From JBBARC01 sp040400005 (GTDB lineage Bacteria; Pseudomonadota; Alphaproteobacteria; Acetobacterales; Acetobacteraceae), in assembly GCA_040400005.1 (NCBI GenBank), contig JBBARC010000008.1:16080-80079 (forward strand): DNA of 64,000 nucleotides. Reading direction: 5' to 3'. Position 1 is the stretch's first letter. Each line of letters starts with the position of its first letter. The notes below the pieces were generated by a model, which was not told where the DNA came from, made no database searches, and was given only the letters and a program-made list of their open reading frames with translations. This document shows positions 8,235 to 16,373 of the stretch, piece by piece. A program made the translations under genes and the position numbers.

Positions 8235-8257
8235 GTCAATAAAATTTTAACGTTGAC
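8235..8257. promoter_or_regulatory. Candidate TetR operator GTCAA-N13-TTGAC
   Basis: An inverted repeat GTCAA/TTGAC with an AT-rich 13-base spacer lies in the gap between the nitroreductase and tetR genes; a second AAAATTTT block follows. The position 11 bases before the tetR ATG suits autorepression and control of the divergent operon. Confidence 0.5.
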
Positions 8258-8268
8258 AAAATTTTAGC

Positions 8269-8952
8269 ATGGCGCAAGGTTTCGTTATGCTGGAAATACC
8301 TGCCGCCCGTGTTGCCAATATGCAGGCCCGCCGGCGGCGCATACTGGATGAGGCTGCAAACTTGCTGGCCGAAGGCGGGTATGGCGCCCTTACTCTGCGC
8401 GCCCTGGCTGGCCATGCCGGGGTAACCGTGCCCACCATCTACAATCTCATTGGCAGCAAGGATGCCGTGGTGGCAGCCTTGGTGGGCGATGCGCTGGACC
8501 GTATGGATGTAGAACTGGCGCGGCTTTCACCGGCGCGTGGGATTGAGCGGGCCGAGGCGGTGATCACGGTAAGCTTTGCGTTGTTCTCAGCCCACCAGCA
8601 TATCTATTGTTCGGTCTTTCGCAGCCTGGATGATGTTGGCATCAACCGGGAAGAAAATGCGTTAGGGCCGTTATTTCGCCGTGCTGGTGCGATGCATGAG
8701 CTGGCGATTAGTGAAGCGGTGGAGGCCGGTTTTTTGCGGGGGCGTCTACAACCCCTGGCATTAGCGCATAATATTTTGCATGCGCTGATGGAGACGTTTA
8801 AATTATGGGCGCTGGGTGCCCTGCCGGTGGATATTGCACGGGCGCGGGCGTTTTATGCATTGTACGTAAGCTTGCTTGCTGATGCCACCAAGGCCGGCCG
8901 GGCGATATTGCTGGCCCGCATTGCGCCGTATGAAGCTGTGCTCAACGTGTAA
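8269..8952 (+). CDS. TetR/AcrR family transcriptional regulator
   Basis: 227 residues. The N-terminal DNA-binding domain has the classic layout: RRRRILDEAANLLAEGGYGA, then TLRALAGHAGVTVPTIYNLI, then GSKDAVVAALV (about residues 20-75). The C-terminal domain is ligand binding and variable. It is divergent from the nitroreductase-OYE operon, and an inverted repeat lies between them, so it most likely represses that operon and itself and is relieved by the substrate. The ATG at 8269 is used; ATG 8287 is an alternative. Confidence 0.9.
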   Translation: MAQGFVMLEIPAARVANMQARRRRILDEAANLLAEGGYGALTLRALAGHAGVTVPTIYNLIGSKDAVVAALVGDALDRMDVELARLSPARGIERAEAVITVSFALFSAHQHIYCSVFRSLDDVGINREENALGPLFRRAGAMHELAISEAVEAGFLRGRLQPLALAHNILHALMETFKLWALGALPVDIARARAFYALYVSLLADATKAGRAILLARIAPYEAVLNV

Positions 8953-8987
8953 TCGCGGTGCCAGCGCCCGGTGGTTATGGAAAATAG

Positions 8988-9022
8988 GCCGGTGAGGCCG
9001 CCTAATGCGGTGCCCCACCGGC
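8988..9022. terminator. Nested hairpin between convergent tetR and GST genes
   Basis: GCCGGTG (8988-8994) pairs with CACCGGC (9016-9022), enclosing a second stem CCGC/GCGG (8998-9010). It sits between two convergent stops. There is no strong T tract, so it is a weak or bidirectional terminator at best. Confidence 0.4.
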
Positions 9023-9037
9023 GTTATGTGTTTACTA

Positions 9038-9727
9038 TTAGTCCTTGCGCCCAGTTTCCACGATTGTGCGGGCGTTTTCGGCGAATTTTTTCTCGTCGCT
9101 TTCCGTGCGCACGTCCATATCCATCGGCACTTTTATGCCACGATCAGCACCCGGGCGGGCGCGGATGGTTTTTACCCAGCGTTGTAGATTGGGAAAGGGT
9201 TCGATATCCACACCCGACCATTTATAGGTGCGCACCCAGCACCAGTTGGCGATATCGGCAATGGAGTAGTCGCCGGCCAAATACTCATGATCTACCAAAT
9301 GCCGATCGAGCACGCCAAATAGCCGCGTGCTTTCACCCTGATAGCGGTCGATCACCGGTTGAATTTTCTCTGGCCAGTAGCGGAAAAACACATTTGACTG
9401 GCCCATCATGGGGCCGATGCCGCCCATTTGAAACATTAGCCATTGCAGCACGCGCGAGCGGCCGCGGGTATCGGTGGGCATCAGCTTCCCAGTTTTTTCT
9501 GCAAGGTATATCAGAATCGCGCCAGATTCGAACACGGCGAAATCATCTTCCGCACGGTCGACAATCGCCGGGATGCGGCCATTGGGGTTGATCGCCAAAA
9601 ATTCTGGGGTTTTCTGGTCGCCTGTGGTTAGGTTGATGGCGTGCGTGGTGTAAGGCAATTCCAGTTCTTCCAGCGCCACCGAGGCTTTCCAGCCATTTGG
9701 CGTGGGTGATGTATATAGATCGATCAT
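9038..9727 (-). CDS. Glutathione S-transferase, YfcG/YghU-like
   Basis: 229 residues. The N-terminal thioredoxin-like domain begins MIDLYTSPTPNGWKASVALEE, with the TPNG segment in place of a catalytic Ser/Cys, as in Nu-class disulfide-bond reductases such as YfcG. It continues with NPNGRIPAIVD and FESGAILIYLAEK, the glutathione-binding part. The alpha-helical C-terminal domain has HEYLAGDYSIADIANW. Likely roles are glutathionyl-hydroquinone or disulfide reduction, or detoxification. It is the last gene of a three-gene operon (DUF4345, DUF1330, GST). Confidence 0.9.
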   Translation of the reverse strand: MIDLYTSPTPNGWKASVALEELELPYTTHAINLTTGDQKTPEFLAINPNGRIPAIVDRAEDDFAVFESGAILIYLAEKTGKLMPTDTRGRSRVLQWLMFQMGGIGPMMGQSNVFFRYWPEKIQPVIDRYQGESTRLFGVLDRHLVDHEYLAGDYSIADIANWCWVRTYKWSGVDIEPFPNLQRWVKTIRARPGADRGIKVPMDMDVRTESDEKKFAENARTIVETGRKD

Positions 9728-9758
9728 GGCACTCTCCCAAATATTTAGCCGGCTTAGT

Positions 9759-10217
9759 TTAGCCCATCGCCTTCATCATGGCAGCGAATGCAGGAGTGTA
9801 CACGGTTTCGATGTTGAGCTGCCCCAGCAGGCCGGCACTGCGATGCACCGCAATTTCGCGCCATTCGGCCGACATCGACATCGCCACCAATGCTGCCCGA
9901 TTGGGGTACTGCGCCAGAGCGATTTCTTCCCATAGCGGATCGACAAATCCCAGTGATAAGGCAGTAACGTTGCCGGCGAAAATCACCTTTCCACCATGCT
10001 TGTAAACCAACCGGCCAACCGCATTGCCATAAATGTCGTACGCTTCGCGGCCGGTAAGATCGCATGCGCGGCCATCTTCGTACACCGCGCGATCACGAAA
10101 TTTCAGCAGATTGACCATAACGATAGGGCCATCAGGCCCCACGTCACGTATCAACGCTAATTGTTCAGGCCGGGTTGGCAGAACTTCATTTTCAACGCGC
10201 ACGCTGGTGTCGGTCAT
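9759..10217 (-). CDS. DUF1330 family protein
   Basis: 152 residues from ATG 10217. The sequence has IVMVNLLKFRDRA near residue 30, GGKVIFAGNVTA, and WEEIALAQYPNRAALVAMS, which are characteristic of the DUF1330 dimeric alpha-beta barrel. No enzymatic activity is established for most of the family. It is placed between the DUF4345 membrane protein and the GST; intergenic gaps are about 30 bases, so the three are probably one transcript. It is a soluble relative of the protein at 160-789. Confidence 0.85.
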   Translation of the reverse strand: MTDTSVRVENEVLPTRPEQLALIRDVGPDGPIVMVNLLKFRDRAVYEDGRACDLTGREAYDIYGNAVGRLVYKHGGKVIFAGNVTALSLGFVDPLWEEIALAQYPNRAALVAMSMSAEWREIAVHRSAGLLGQLNIETVYTPAFAAMMKAMG

Positions 10218-10251
10218 GATGGTTTTCCTATCGCAAGTTTGGTTTGTTAGC

Positions 10252-10638
10252 TTAGCCGCGCGGCAATGTGCGCAGGCCGGTGATGCTGAGGGCAACACCC
10301 ACCGCTTCCACCAGCATCGGCCCAATTTCAGCCTGGCCGCCGCCGTCAATCGCAAAACTTAGCAGGCGCCCGGTCAGTGCCAGCCCAAGCAATATGCTAG
10401 GCACCATCAGCCACTGGGCGCGCCCCTTGATCACCGCATACAGGCTGAAAATGCCGCCAGCCGCAAAGAAGCCGGCGAAATCAGCGCGCATACTGGCGCT
10501 GCCCAGGGCACCCATCTCCACCACGTGGGTTACCCCCAATTGGTGGCCAATCGCTAATGGATCGATCCAGAATTTTGCTGCGACCAATAGCGCTAGTGCG
10601 CCAATAAGGCCGAGTACGCCGCGTAAAACTTGTACCAT
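10252..10638 (-). CDS. DUF4345 membrane protein
   Basis: 128 residues with about four membrane helices (roughly 5-24, 50-70, 75-92, 105-122). The central ADFAGFFAAGGIFSLYAV segment is typical of DUF4345. The ATG at 10638 is preceded by a purine-rich AGGAG-like site. It is the first gene of the DUF4345-DUF1330-GST operon. Function unknown. Confidence 0.8.
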   Translation of the reverse strand: MVQVLRGVLGLIGALALLVAAKFWIDPLAIGHQLGVTHVVEMGALGSASMRADFAGFFAAGGIFSLYAVIKGRAQWLMVPSILLGLALTGRLLSFAIDGGGQAEIGPMLVEAVGVALSITGLRTLPRG

Positions 10639-10972
10639 GATGTTTGTTCTCCTCGTTGAAAAATGTTGAGTTGCCCGGCCAAGATTTATGCGGTTTGGCA
10701 GTCGGATACCAGTGGCCGGATACCAGTGGCCGGCTGAAGTAGCTGGGAGGCGCGCGGGTTTGGTTTGGCGGCGTGCGCCGTGTCTGGCATTATCTGCCTC
10801 GGCCTGTGGCCTTTGCCCGGTTCATTGACGCTCGCCCCAATATTATGGCACACAAACTGCCGAAACATGCCCGCCGCCGTCAAGTGCGCCCGGCAAAAGG
10901 CAGCGCCCTCAGTGGGCATAGGGAAGGACATGGCACACATTGGGCTCTCGGTTAGTACCGCTTGTTACGTCG
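10639..10972. other. Divergent intergenic gap
   Basis: This 334-base stretch separates the DUF4345 operon from the DsbA-like gene. It contains a perfect 14-base tandem duplication (10703-10730). Open frames on both strands look random and lack family features. It must hold the promoters of both flanking operons, but no clear -35/-10 pair was recognised. Confidence 0.5.
10703..10733. repeat. 14-base tandem duplication
   Basis: The unit CGGATACCAGTGGC is repeated twice without mismatch, followed by a partial CGG. It could be a recent slippage product or a pair of protein-binding sites upstream of the DUF4345 operon. Confidence 0.7.
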
Positions 10973-12208
10973 ATGATTGTCAGCAGCGGGTTGCGCCGCA
11001 TGCAGCGTGAAGTCGCGGCCCTGGGCCGGCGCATCACCGGCGGCAGGCCAACTATCCTGTATTTTCATCAGGCCGATGATCCGTATAGCGCGCTGACGGC
11101 GCAAATTTTGCCCGGCCTGGCAGCCGGCTACGATGTGGCGATTGAACCGTTTTTGGTGCCACCGCCGGGCGCCGATGCCAACCCCGATGCGCCCCGCCTG
11201 GCAGCCTATGGCCGCTTTGATGCCAGCCGCCTGGCGAACGCCCACGGGCTTGATTTTCCGCCCCTTGCCGTGGCGCCCGATGCCGCCCGTGTAACCGCCG
11301 CCCAGTGTGCGCTGGCGGCAAGCCTTGCCGCTGGCCGTTTGGTGCAGGATGCCGCCCATATCAGCCAGGCTTTTTGGGCGCGCGGTGACCAAGGGGGCCG
11401 CGCCACGATGGACCCCGGCCCGTATCTTGCTGCCGGCGATGCGCGCCGCCGCGAGCTTGGCCATTATTCAGGTGCCACTTTTTATTTTGAAGGCGAATGG
11501 TATTGGGGCATTGATCGCTTGCCCTACCTGGAAGCGCGCCTGGCGGCATTCCGCCGCGGTGCCGCCCCAATTGTTTCCCAACTGGCCGAACCACGTTTCC
11601 CCGCCCTGCACAGCGGCGCCACGATCGATTTTTACCCATCCCTGCGCAGCCCTTACACCTATTTGGCAGCAGCACGGGTGCGCGCCCTGGCCGAACGCCA
11701 CGGCGCCAGCTTGCGCATAAAACCGGTGCTGCCCATGGTGATGCGCGGCCTGCCGGTACCACGCGCTAAACGCATGTACATCGTGCGTGATACAAAACGC
11801 GAAGCCGAACGTTTGGGTATGCCCTTTGGCCTAGTAGCCGACCCCGTGGGCGCGCCCACCGAACGTGGATTGGCGGTGTTGTTTCCCGCCATCGCGGCTG
11901 GCAAAGGTGCGGCGTTTCTGGAAAGTTTTTTGAGCGCCGCTTGGGCCGAAGGCATTGATGCCGGCACCGATACGGGGCTGCAGCTGATCGCCGATCGCGC
12001 CGGTATTGGCGCTGATAGCGTGGCGGCGTCCCTGGCCGATGATGGCTGGCGCGCCCAGGCCGAAGCCAACCGGCTGGAACTGCTTGAACTTGGCCTGTGG
12101 GGCGTGCCGTCGTTTCGGGTTGCCGGCTTGCCAGGTTTTTGGGGCCAGGACAGGCTATGGGCGATAGAAGATGATCTGCGCCAGGTGGCGGCCAGCCAAA
12201 TCGCCTAA
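10973..12208 (+). CDS. Two-domain DsbA-like protein (HCCA isomerase/kappa-GST related)
   Basis: 411 residues from ATG 10973; the frame is open a little further through TTG, and an ATG at 11009 is also possible. Two thioredoxin-fold DsbA domains lie in tandem. The first opens with RPTILYFHQADDPYSALTA, the second (after about residue 210) with ATIDFYPSLRSPYTYLAAA, the typical start of 2-hydroxychromene-2-carboxylate isomerases. The C-terminal LELGLWGVPSFRVAGLPGFWGQDRLW closes the second. Neither has a CxxC motif, so redox activity is unlikely; glutathione- or CoA-dependent isomerisation of ring-cleavage products is more plausible. It lies 39 bases before the second sulfatase gene. Confidence 0.8.
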   Translation: MIVSSGLRRMQREVAALGRRITGGRPTILYFHQADDPYSALTAQILPGLAAGYDVAIEPFLVPPPGADANPDAPRLAAYGRFDASRLANAHGLDFPPLAVAPDAARVTAAQCALAASLAAGRLVQDAAHISQAFWARGDQGGRATMDPGPYLAAGDARRRELGHYSGATFYFEGEWYWGIDRLPYLEARLAAFRRGAAPIVSQLAEPRFPALHSGATIDFYPSLRSPYTYLAAARVRALAERHGASLRIKPVLPMVMRGLPVPRAKRMYIVRDTKREAERLGMPFGLVADPVGAPTERGLAVLFPAIAAGKGAAFLESFLSAAWAEGIDAGTDTGLQLIADRAGIGADSVAASLADDGWRAQAEANRLELLELGLWGVPSFRVAGLPGFWGQDRLWAIEDDLRQVAASQIA

Positions 12209-12247
12209 ACATCGGGCGCAATACATCACTGCGGGAGACAGCGTGAC

Positions 12248-14647
12248 ATGAGTGACAACGATAAAAAATCAGGCACCAGGCTCGATCGCCGCGCCTTGCT
12301 CACCGGTGCCGCCGTGGGGGCGGCAGGGGCTGCCGCCGTTGCCACCGGTGCTAACAAAGTGCACGACATGCAGCGTAAGCTGGCAACCCCTGCCGCTTTG
12401 CCACCGGGTTCCGCCCCTGAAATTGGCGTGTCGTTTGCGGATTCGCATCCCGTTTACGAACCCGCCAAGGCGCCGCCGGCCGGGGCCCCGAACATTATTT
12501 CCATTATCCTCGATGATGTCGGCTTTGCCGATCTTGGCTGCTACGGTAGCGAAATCAACACACCTAACATCGATGCCCTGGCCGGTGGCGGGCTGCGCTA
12601 CAGTAATTTCCGCACAACCGCGATGTGCTCGCCGACGCGTGCGTCGTTTCTGACCGGGCTGAACCACCATTCCGCTGGTATGGGCTGGCTTGCCGATTTG
12701 GATAGTGGCTACCCCGGTTATCGCGGCGACCTGACCCACGAAGCCGCAACAATCGCGGAAGTGTTGCGCGATAGTGGCTGGTCTACGTTGCACATTGGCA
12801 AGTGGCATGTGAACAATGTGGATACCACCGGCCCCACCGGGCCGTACGTGAACTGGCCAACCAGCCGTGGTTTTGAGCGCGCCTATTGGTTTCAGGGCCA
12901 TTCCACCGATAATTTTCGCCCTGGCGAATTATATGATGGCATCGCACCAGTAGAAGCACCCGATCGGCCGGGGTATTTTGCCCCCGATGATCTCACCGAT
13001 CGTGCCATTTCTTACATCAACACCCAAAAAGCGGCAGCACCTAACAAACCGTTTTACCTTAATATCGCCTACCCCACGGCGCACTCGCCAATTCAAGCGA
13101 TCGCCGAAGACCGCGATGCTTACAAAGGCAAATACAATGCCGGCTGGGATGTGATCAGGGCTGCCCGCCTGCAACGGCAGTTAGATATGGGCATTGTGCC
13201 GAAAAACACCAAGCTGCCGCCAATTTCGTTCGGCGCCAAACCTTGGGATGAACTCAGCGATGATGAAAAACATTGGTATCCGCGTTACATGGAAGTGTAT
13301 GCCGGTGCCATTACACGGTGCGATCGTAACATCGGCCGGCTGATGGCAGCCCTTGAAAAACTCGGCGTGCGCGATAACACGCTGGTTATTCTGTTTTCGG
13401 ATAATGGCGGGTCCGGCGAAGGCACATCTACCGGCACCCCCAACATCTTTGCCTCGGCCTTTGGCCGCGAAGTGCCGGTGCCAGAGGCCATGAAGTTTTA
13501 CGACGTGCTGGGTGGCATTGAGACTTTCCCGCACTACCCGATGGGCTGGGCGTGCGCATCTAACACGCCATTCCGGTTGTATAAGCAGTACGTGCATTTG
13601 GGCGGTATTGCCGATCCATTTGTGGTCAACTGGCCGGCCAAAATTACCGAAAAGGGCATGGTGCGCGATCAGTTTGTGCATGTGGTGGATTTGCATCCCA
13701 CTTTGCTGGATGCGGCCGGTATTAAACGGCCCGAATTTCATGATGGCCGCCGCCAAAAAGCGTTCGAAGGCGCCAGTATTTTCCCAACCTTTAATACCGC
13801 AACGGCGGCTACGCGAGACGAACAGTATTTTGAACTCGGCGGCACGCGTGCCTATATCAAGGGTAAGTGGCGGCTGGTTGCCGATCATAGCCGTGGTGAG
13901 GCGTATGAGGATGATCACTGGGAATTATACGATATGTCGCTCGAATCTAACGAGCTGACCGATCTATCAGCCCAGCACCCCGATATTGTCACCGATCTTA
14001 AACAGCGCTGGTTTGATGCGGCGAAACGCTACAACGTTTTGCCGCTGGACGATCGCAATTTGCTGATCAAAATGGCGCAGTATCGCCAGTCTCGCGGTGT
14101 GCGCCCGCTATGGGAATTTCGCCCACCGGTGGAACGCATCTCGCACGATACCGCCCCCGCGGTGGGCGGGTTCGACCATTCCATCGAAATTGAACTCACC
14201 CGCCCGGAAGGCGGCGGCGATGGCGTGCTGGTGGCATCGGGATCGCGCTACGCCGGCTTTGTGATCTATATCGATAAAGGCCGGTTGATTTACGAAACCA
14301 GCCTAACCCCATGGAGCGAACGCATCATGGCGCAGGAAGAATTGCCGTTCGGCAAAATGACCCTGCGTTACGTGCAAACCATGACATCGCGGCCGTTCGA
14401 TGGTAGTGGTGCGATTTACCTAGGCGATCGCAAACTTGCCGAACATATTTTTGATCGCTGCAATTTCGCGACCTCGTATGATGGGTTTTCGATCGGCGCC
14501 GATGAAGGCAACCAGGTGTCAACCGCCTATCAAGGGATAAACCGGTTTCAGGGCACGATCGACTTGGTGCGGGTAAAAATCGATGCCCGGCCAACGACAA
14601 TTCTCGAAGAAACCCGGTTTTTAAAAGAAATCAAGATTAAGATTTAA
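12248..14647 (+). CDS. Arylsulfatase with Tat signal
   Basis: A 799-residue sulfatase. The N-terminus carries a twin-arginine signal (LDRRALLTGAAVGAAGAAA). The catalytic domain has IILDDVGFADLGCYG (Asp89/Asp90 metal ligands), the formylglycine motif CSPTR at 127-131, HIGKWHVNN and LFSDNGGSGEG. It matches the long PAS/AtsA-type arylsulfatases, including a C-terminal beta-rich segment (about residues 640-780) of LamG-like character. Tat export implies folding, and perhaps formylglycine formation, in the cytoplasm, unlike the sulfatase at 3315, which has a simple hydrophobic leader. The substrate is unknown. Confidence 0.93.
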   Translation: MSDNDKKSGTRLDRRALLTGAAVGAAGAAAVATGANKVHDMQRKLATPAALPPGSAPEIGVSFADSHPVYEPAKAPPAGAPNIISIILDDVGFADLGCYGSEINTPNIDALAGGGLRYSNFRTTAMCSPTRASFLTGLNHHSAGMGWLADLDSGYPGYRGDLTHEAATIAEVLRDSGWSTLHIGKWHVNNVDTTGPTGPYVNWPTSRGFERAYWFQGHSTDNFRPGELYDGIAPVEAPDRPGYFAPDDLTDRAISYINTQKAAAPNKPFYLNIAYPTAHSPIQAIAEDRDAYKGKYNAGWDVIRAARLQRQLDMGIVPKNTKLPPISFGAKPWDELSDDEKHWYPRYMEVYAGAITRCDRNIGRLMAALEKLGVRDNTLVILFSDNGGSGEGTSTGTPNIFASAFGREVPVPEAMKFYDVLGGIETFPHYPMGWACASNTPFRLYKQYVHLGGIADPFVVNWPAKITEKGMVRDQFVHVVDLHPTLLDAAGIKRPEFHDGRRQKAFEGASIFPTFNTATAATRDEQYFELGGTRAYIKGKWRLVADHSRGEAYEDDHWELYDMSLESNELTDLSAQHPDIVTDLKQRWFDAAKRYNVLPLDDRNLLIKMAQYRQSRGVRPLWEFRPPVERISHDTAPAVGGFDHSIEIELTRPEGGGDGVLVASGSRYAGFVIYIDKGRLIYETSLTPWSERIMAQEELPFGKMTLRYVQTMTSRPFDGSGAIYLGDRKLAEHIFDRCNFATSYDGFSIGADEGNQVSTAYQGINRFQGTIDLVRVKIDARPTTILEETRFLKEIKIKI

Positions 14648-14661
14648 CCGGCGCGCAAAGT

Positions 14662-14688
14662 TGCGGGGCACCAGATAAGTGCCCCGCA
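14662..14688. terminator. Bidirectional terminator hairpin
   Basis: A perfect 10-base stem, TGCGGGGCAC (14662-14671) and GTGCCCCGCA (14679-14688), has a 7-base loop and is followed on the + strand by TCCTTGTTTTAT. It lies between the convergent sulfatase and enoyl-CoA hydratase genes. Confidence 0.8.
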
Positions 14689-14706
14689 TCCTTGTTTTAT
14701 CCGTGC

Positions 14707-15486
14707 CTAACGCCCGGTCCACACCGCTGCACGTTTTTCGCGAAACGCGCCAAACCCCTCGCGCGCATCTTGGGTTGCGGCCATCGTTGGCAGCATCAAT
14801 TCGGCGAATTCCCAGGCTTGCCGCAGCGACATATCACGCATCGCGTGGAACCCGTGCTTGCCCAGACGTATGGCCGTGGGCGATACCGCCGACACTTTGG
14901 CCACCAGCGCATCGGTGCGCGCATCAAGCTCGGCCGCCGTCACCACATGATTGACCAGGCCCAGGTTTTTCGCCTCGAGCGCACTGATCGGCTCGGCGGT
15001 CATGCACATTTCCATCAGTTTTTTGAGCGGCACAGTGCGCAATAGCATGGGCATAATCATCATCGGAAAAATGCCAACTTTGGCTTCCGGCACGCCAAAC
15101 AGCGCGTGATCGGCGGCTACCGCCAGATCGCACGCTGCCAGAATCCCCAAACCGCCGGCCAGCGCATGGCCATTAACCCGGGCAATAATCGGCAACTCGC
15201 AGGTTTCCATCAGCTTGAACAGCTCGATCAGAAAATTGCGGGGGTTGGCGGCATCCACGCTAAACGGCGCGCCGTCAGCGCTGGCGCCCAGATCGCCGCC
15301 GGCACAAAAAGCTTTTTCGCCAGCCGCGGTCAGCACAATGGCGCGGTGGCTGCCGCTATGCATGGCGGTGCGCACCGCATCGGCAATGCCGGCGACAACG
15401 GCTGCGTTAAACGCATTGCGCTGATCGGGGCGGTTAATGGTGATCACCATCGTGGTGCCGCGTGTTTCGGCAAGGACAACGCTCAT
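14707..15486 (-). CDS. Enoyl-CoA hydratase/isomerase family protein
   Basis: 259-residue crotonase-fold enzyme. The oxyanion-hole segments are KAFCAGGDLGA (about 60-70) and NGHALAGGLGILAACDLAVA (about 105-124), followed by PEAKVGIFPMMI. The first catalytic Glu position of classical hydratases, in the NGHALAGGL loop, is not acidic here, so hydratase activity is uncertain and isomerase, hydrolase or retro-Claisen activity is possible. It is a single gene divergent from the SDR at 15581. Confidence 0.88.
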   Translation of the reverse strand: MSVVLAETRGTTMVITINRPDQRNAFNAAVVAGIADAVRTAMHSGSHRAIVLTAAGEKAFCAGGDLGASADGAPFSVDAANPRNFLIELFKLMETCELPIIARVNGHALAGGLGILAACDLAVAADHALFGVPEAKVGIFPMMIMPMLLRTVPLKKLMEMCMTAEPISALEAKNLGLVNHVVTAAELDARTDALVAKVSAVSPTAIRLGKHGFHAMRDMSLRQAWEFAELMLPTMAATQDAREGFGAFREKRAAVWTGR

Positions 15487-15580
15487 GGTGGCTTGGGCTC
15501 CTCAAAGTTTGCGCTACAGTGCGGTAACCGGCGCCCGTGCGCAATCGGTGCCCGCGACAAAACCACGAGGGAGATCGCAG

Positions 15581-16345
15581 ATGGATCATGCAGAATTTGC
15601 CGGTAAAACAGTGCTGATCACCGGGGCTGCGGGTGGCATTGGGCGGGCGACGGCCTTGGCGTTTGCACGCCTTGGCGCGCGGCTGGTACTGGGGGACGCG
15701 AATGGTACCGGGCTGCAGGAAACCGAAATTTTGGTGCGGGCAGCTGGTGCCGATGCCATTGCGCAGGTCGCTAACGTGGCGGTTGAGGCCGATATCGTAT
15801 CTTTGGTGGCGCAGGCGGTGCAGCATTTTGGCAAGCTGGATCACGCCTTTAATAATGCCGGTGTCACCACCTATATCGAAACCTGGGATACCGAGGCCTG
15901 GACCCATATGCTGGGCATCAACCTTAATGGCGTGATGTTCGGCCTAAAACACCAAATTGCGCAGTTTTTGGCGCAGCGCGAAGCGGGCGGCACCGGCGGC
16001 ACCATTGTTAACACCGCATCGATCGCCGGTTTAAGCGGTGCCGGCACGGCGGAATATGTTGCCAGCAAACATGCGGTGGTTGGGCTTAGCCGTGCGGCCG
16101 GCGTGCGCTATGCGCCGCTGGGTATTCGGGTTAACGCGGTTTGCCCCGGCGTGATTGAAACCGCCATGACGCAACCCTTGCTGGAAAATGATGATATCCG
16201 CCCCAGGGTATTAGCGATGTGCCCCATCGGCCGGGCCGGGCGGGCCGATGAAGTGGCCGATGCGGTGGTGTTTTTGTCGTCGTCGCGCGCCAGTTTTATT
16301 GCTGGCCACGCCCTGGCAGTTGATGGCGGCTATATGGCCCGCTAA
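15581..16345 (+). CDS. SDR family oxidoreductase
   Basis: 254 residues from ATG 15581, with GAGGGAG upstream. Classical short-chain dehydrogenase: cofactor motif TGAAGGIG near residue 14, an Asp after beta-2 (LGDAN) suggesting NAD+, NNAG (about 90), the catalytic Ser in NTASIAG, and YVASK. It probably oxidises or reduces a hydroxyl/keto group of a ring or acyl-CoA intermediate. The 3' end of the gene forms half of a long hairpin (16323-16362). Confidence 0.92.
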   Translation: MDHAEFAGKTVLITGAAGGIGRATALAFARLGARLVLGDANGTGLQETEILVRAAGADAIAQVANVAVEADIVSLVAQAVQHFGKLDHAFNNAGVTTYIETWDTEAWTHMLGINLNGVMFGLKHQIAQFLAQREAGGTGGTIVNTASIAGLSGAGTAEYVASKHAVVGLSRAAGVRYAPLGIRVNAVCPGVIETAMTQPLLENDDIRPRVLAMCPIGRAGRADEVADAVVFLSSSRASFIAGHALAVDGGYMAR

Positions 16346-16362
16346 GGCCATATAGCCGCCAT
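16323..16362. terminator. 17-base perfect hairpin spanning the SDR stop codon
   Basis: Bases 16323-16339 pair perfectly with 16346-16362; the 6-base loop contains the TAA stop of the SDR gene. No T tract follows on either strand. The position between the convergent SDR and TonB-receptor genes suggests a bidirectional terminator or mRNA 3'-end stabiliser. Confidence 0.7.
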
Positions 16363-16373
16363 TGTCTAGCCTA

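Noticed and set aside
10686..10940. 84-residue - strand frame in the 10.6-10.97 kb gap
   Set aside because: No recognisable features, passes through the 14-base duplication, no ribosome site.
12269..12901. Long - strand frame within the Tat sulfatase
   Set aside because: Antisense of a gene with clear catalytic motifs; composition is a codon mirror.
15509..15544. TTGCGC ... GCGCAA inverted repeat between ECH and SDR genes
   Set aside because: Spacing (28 bases start to start) and half-sites differ from the shared dyad; GC-rich 6-base matches are expected by chance.
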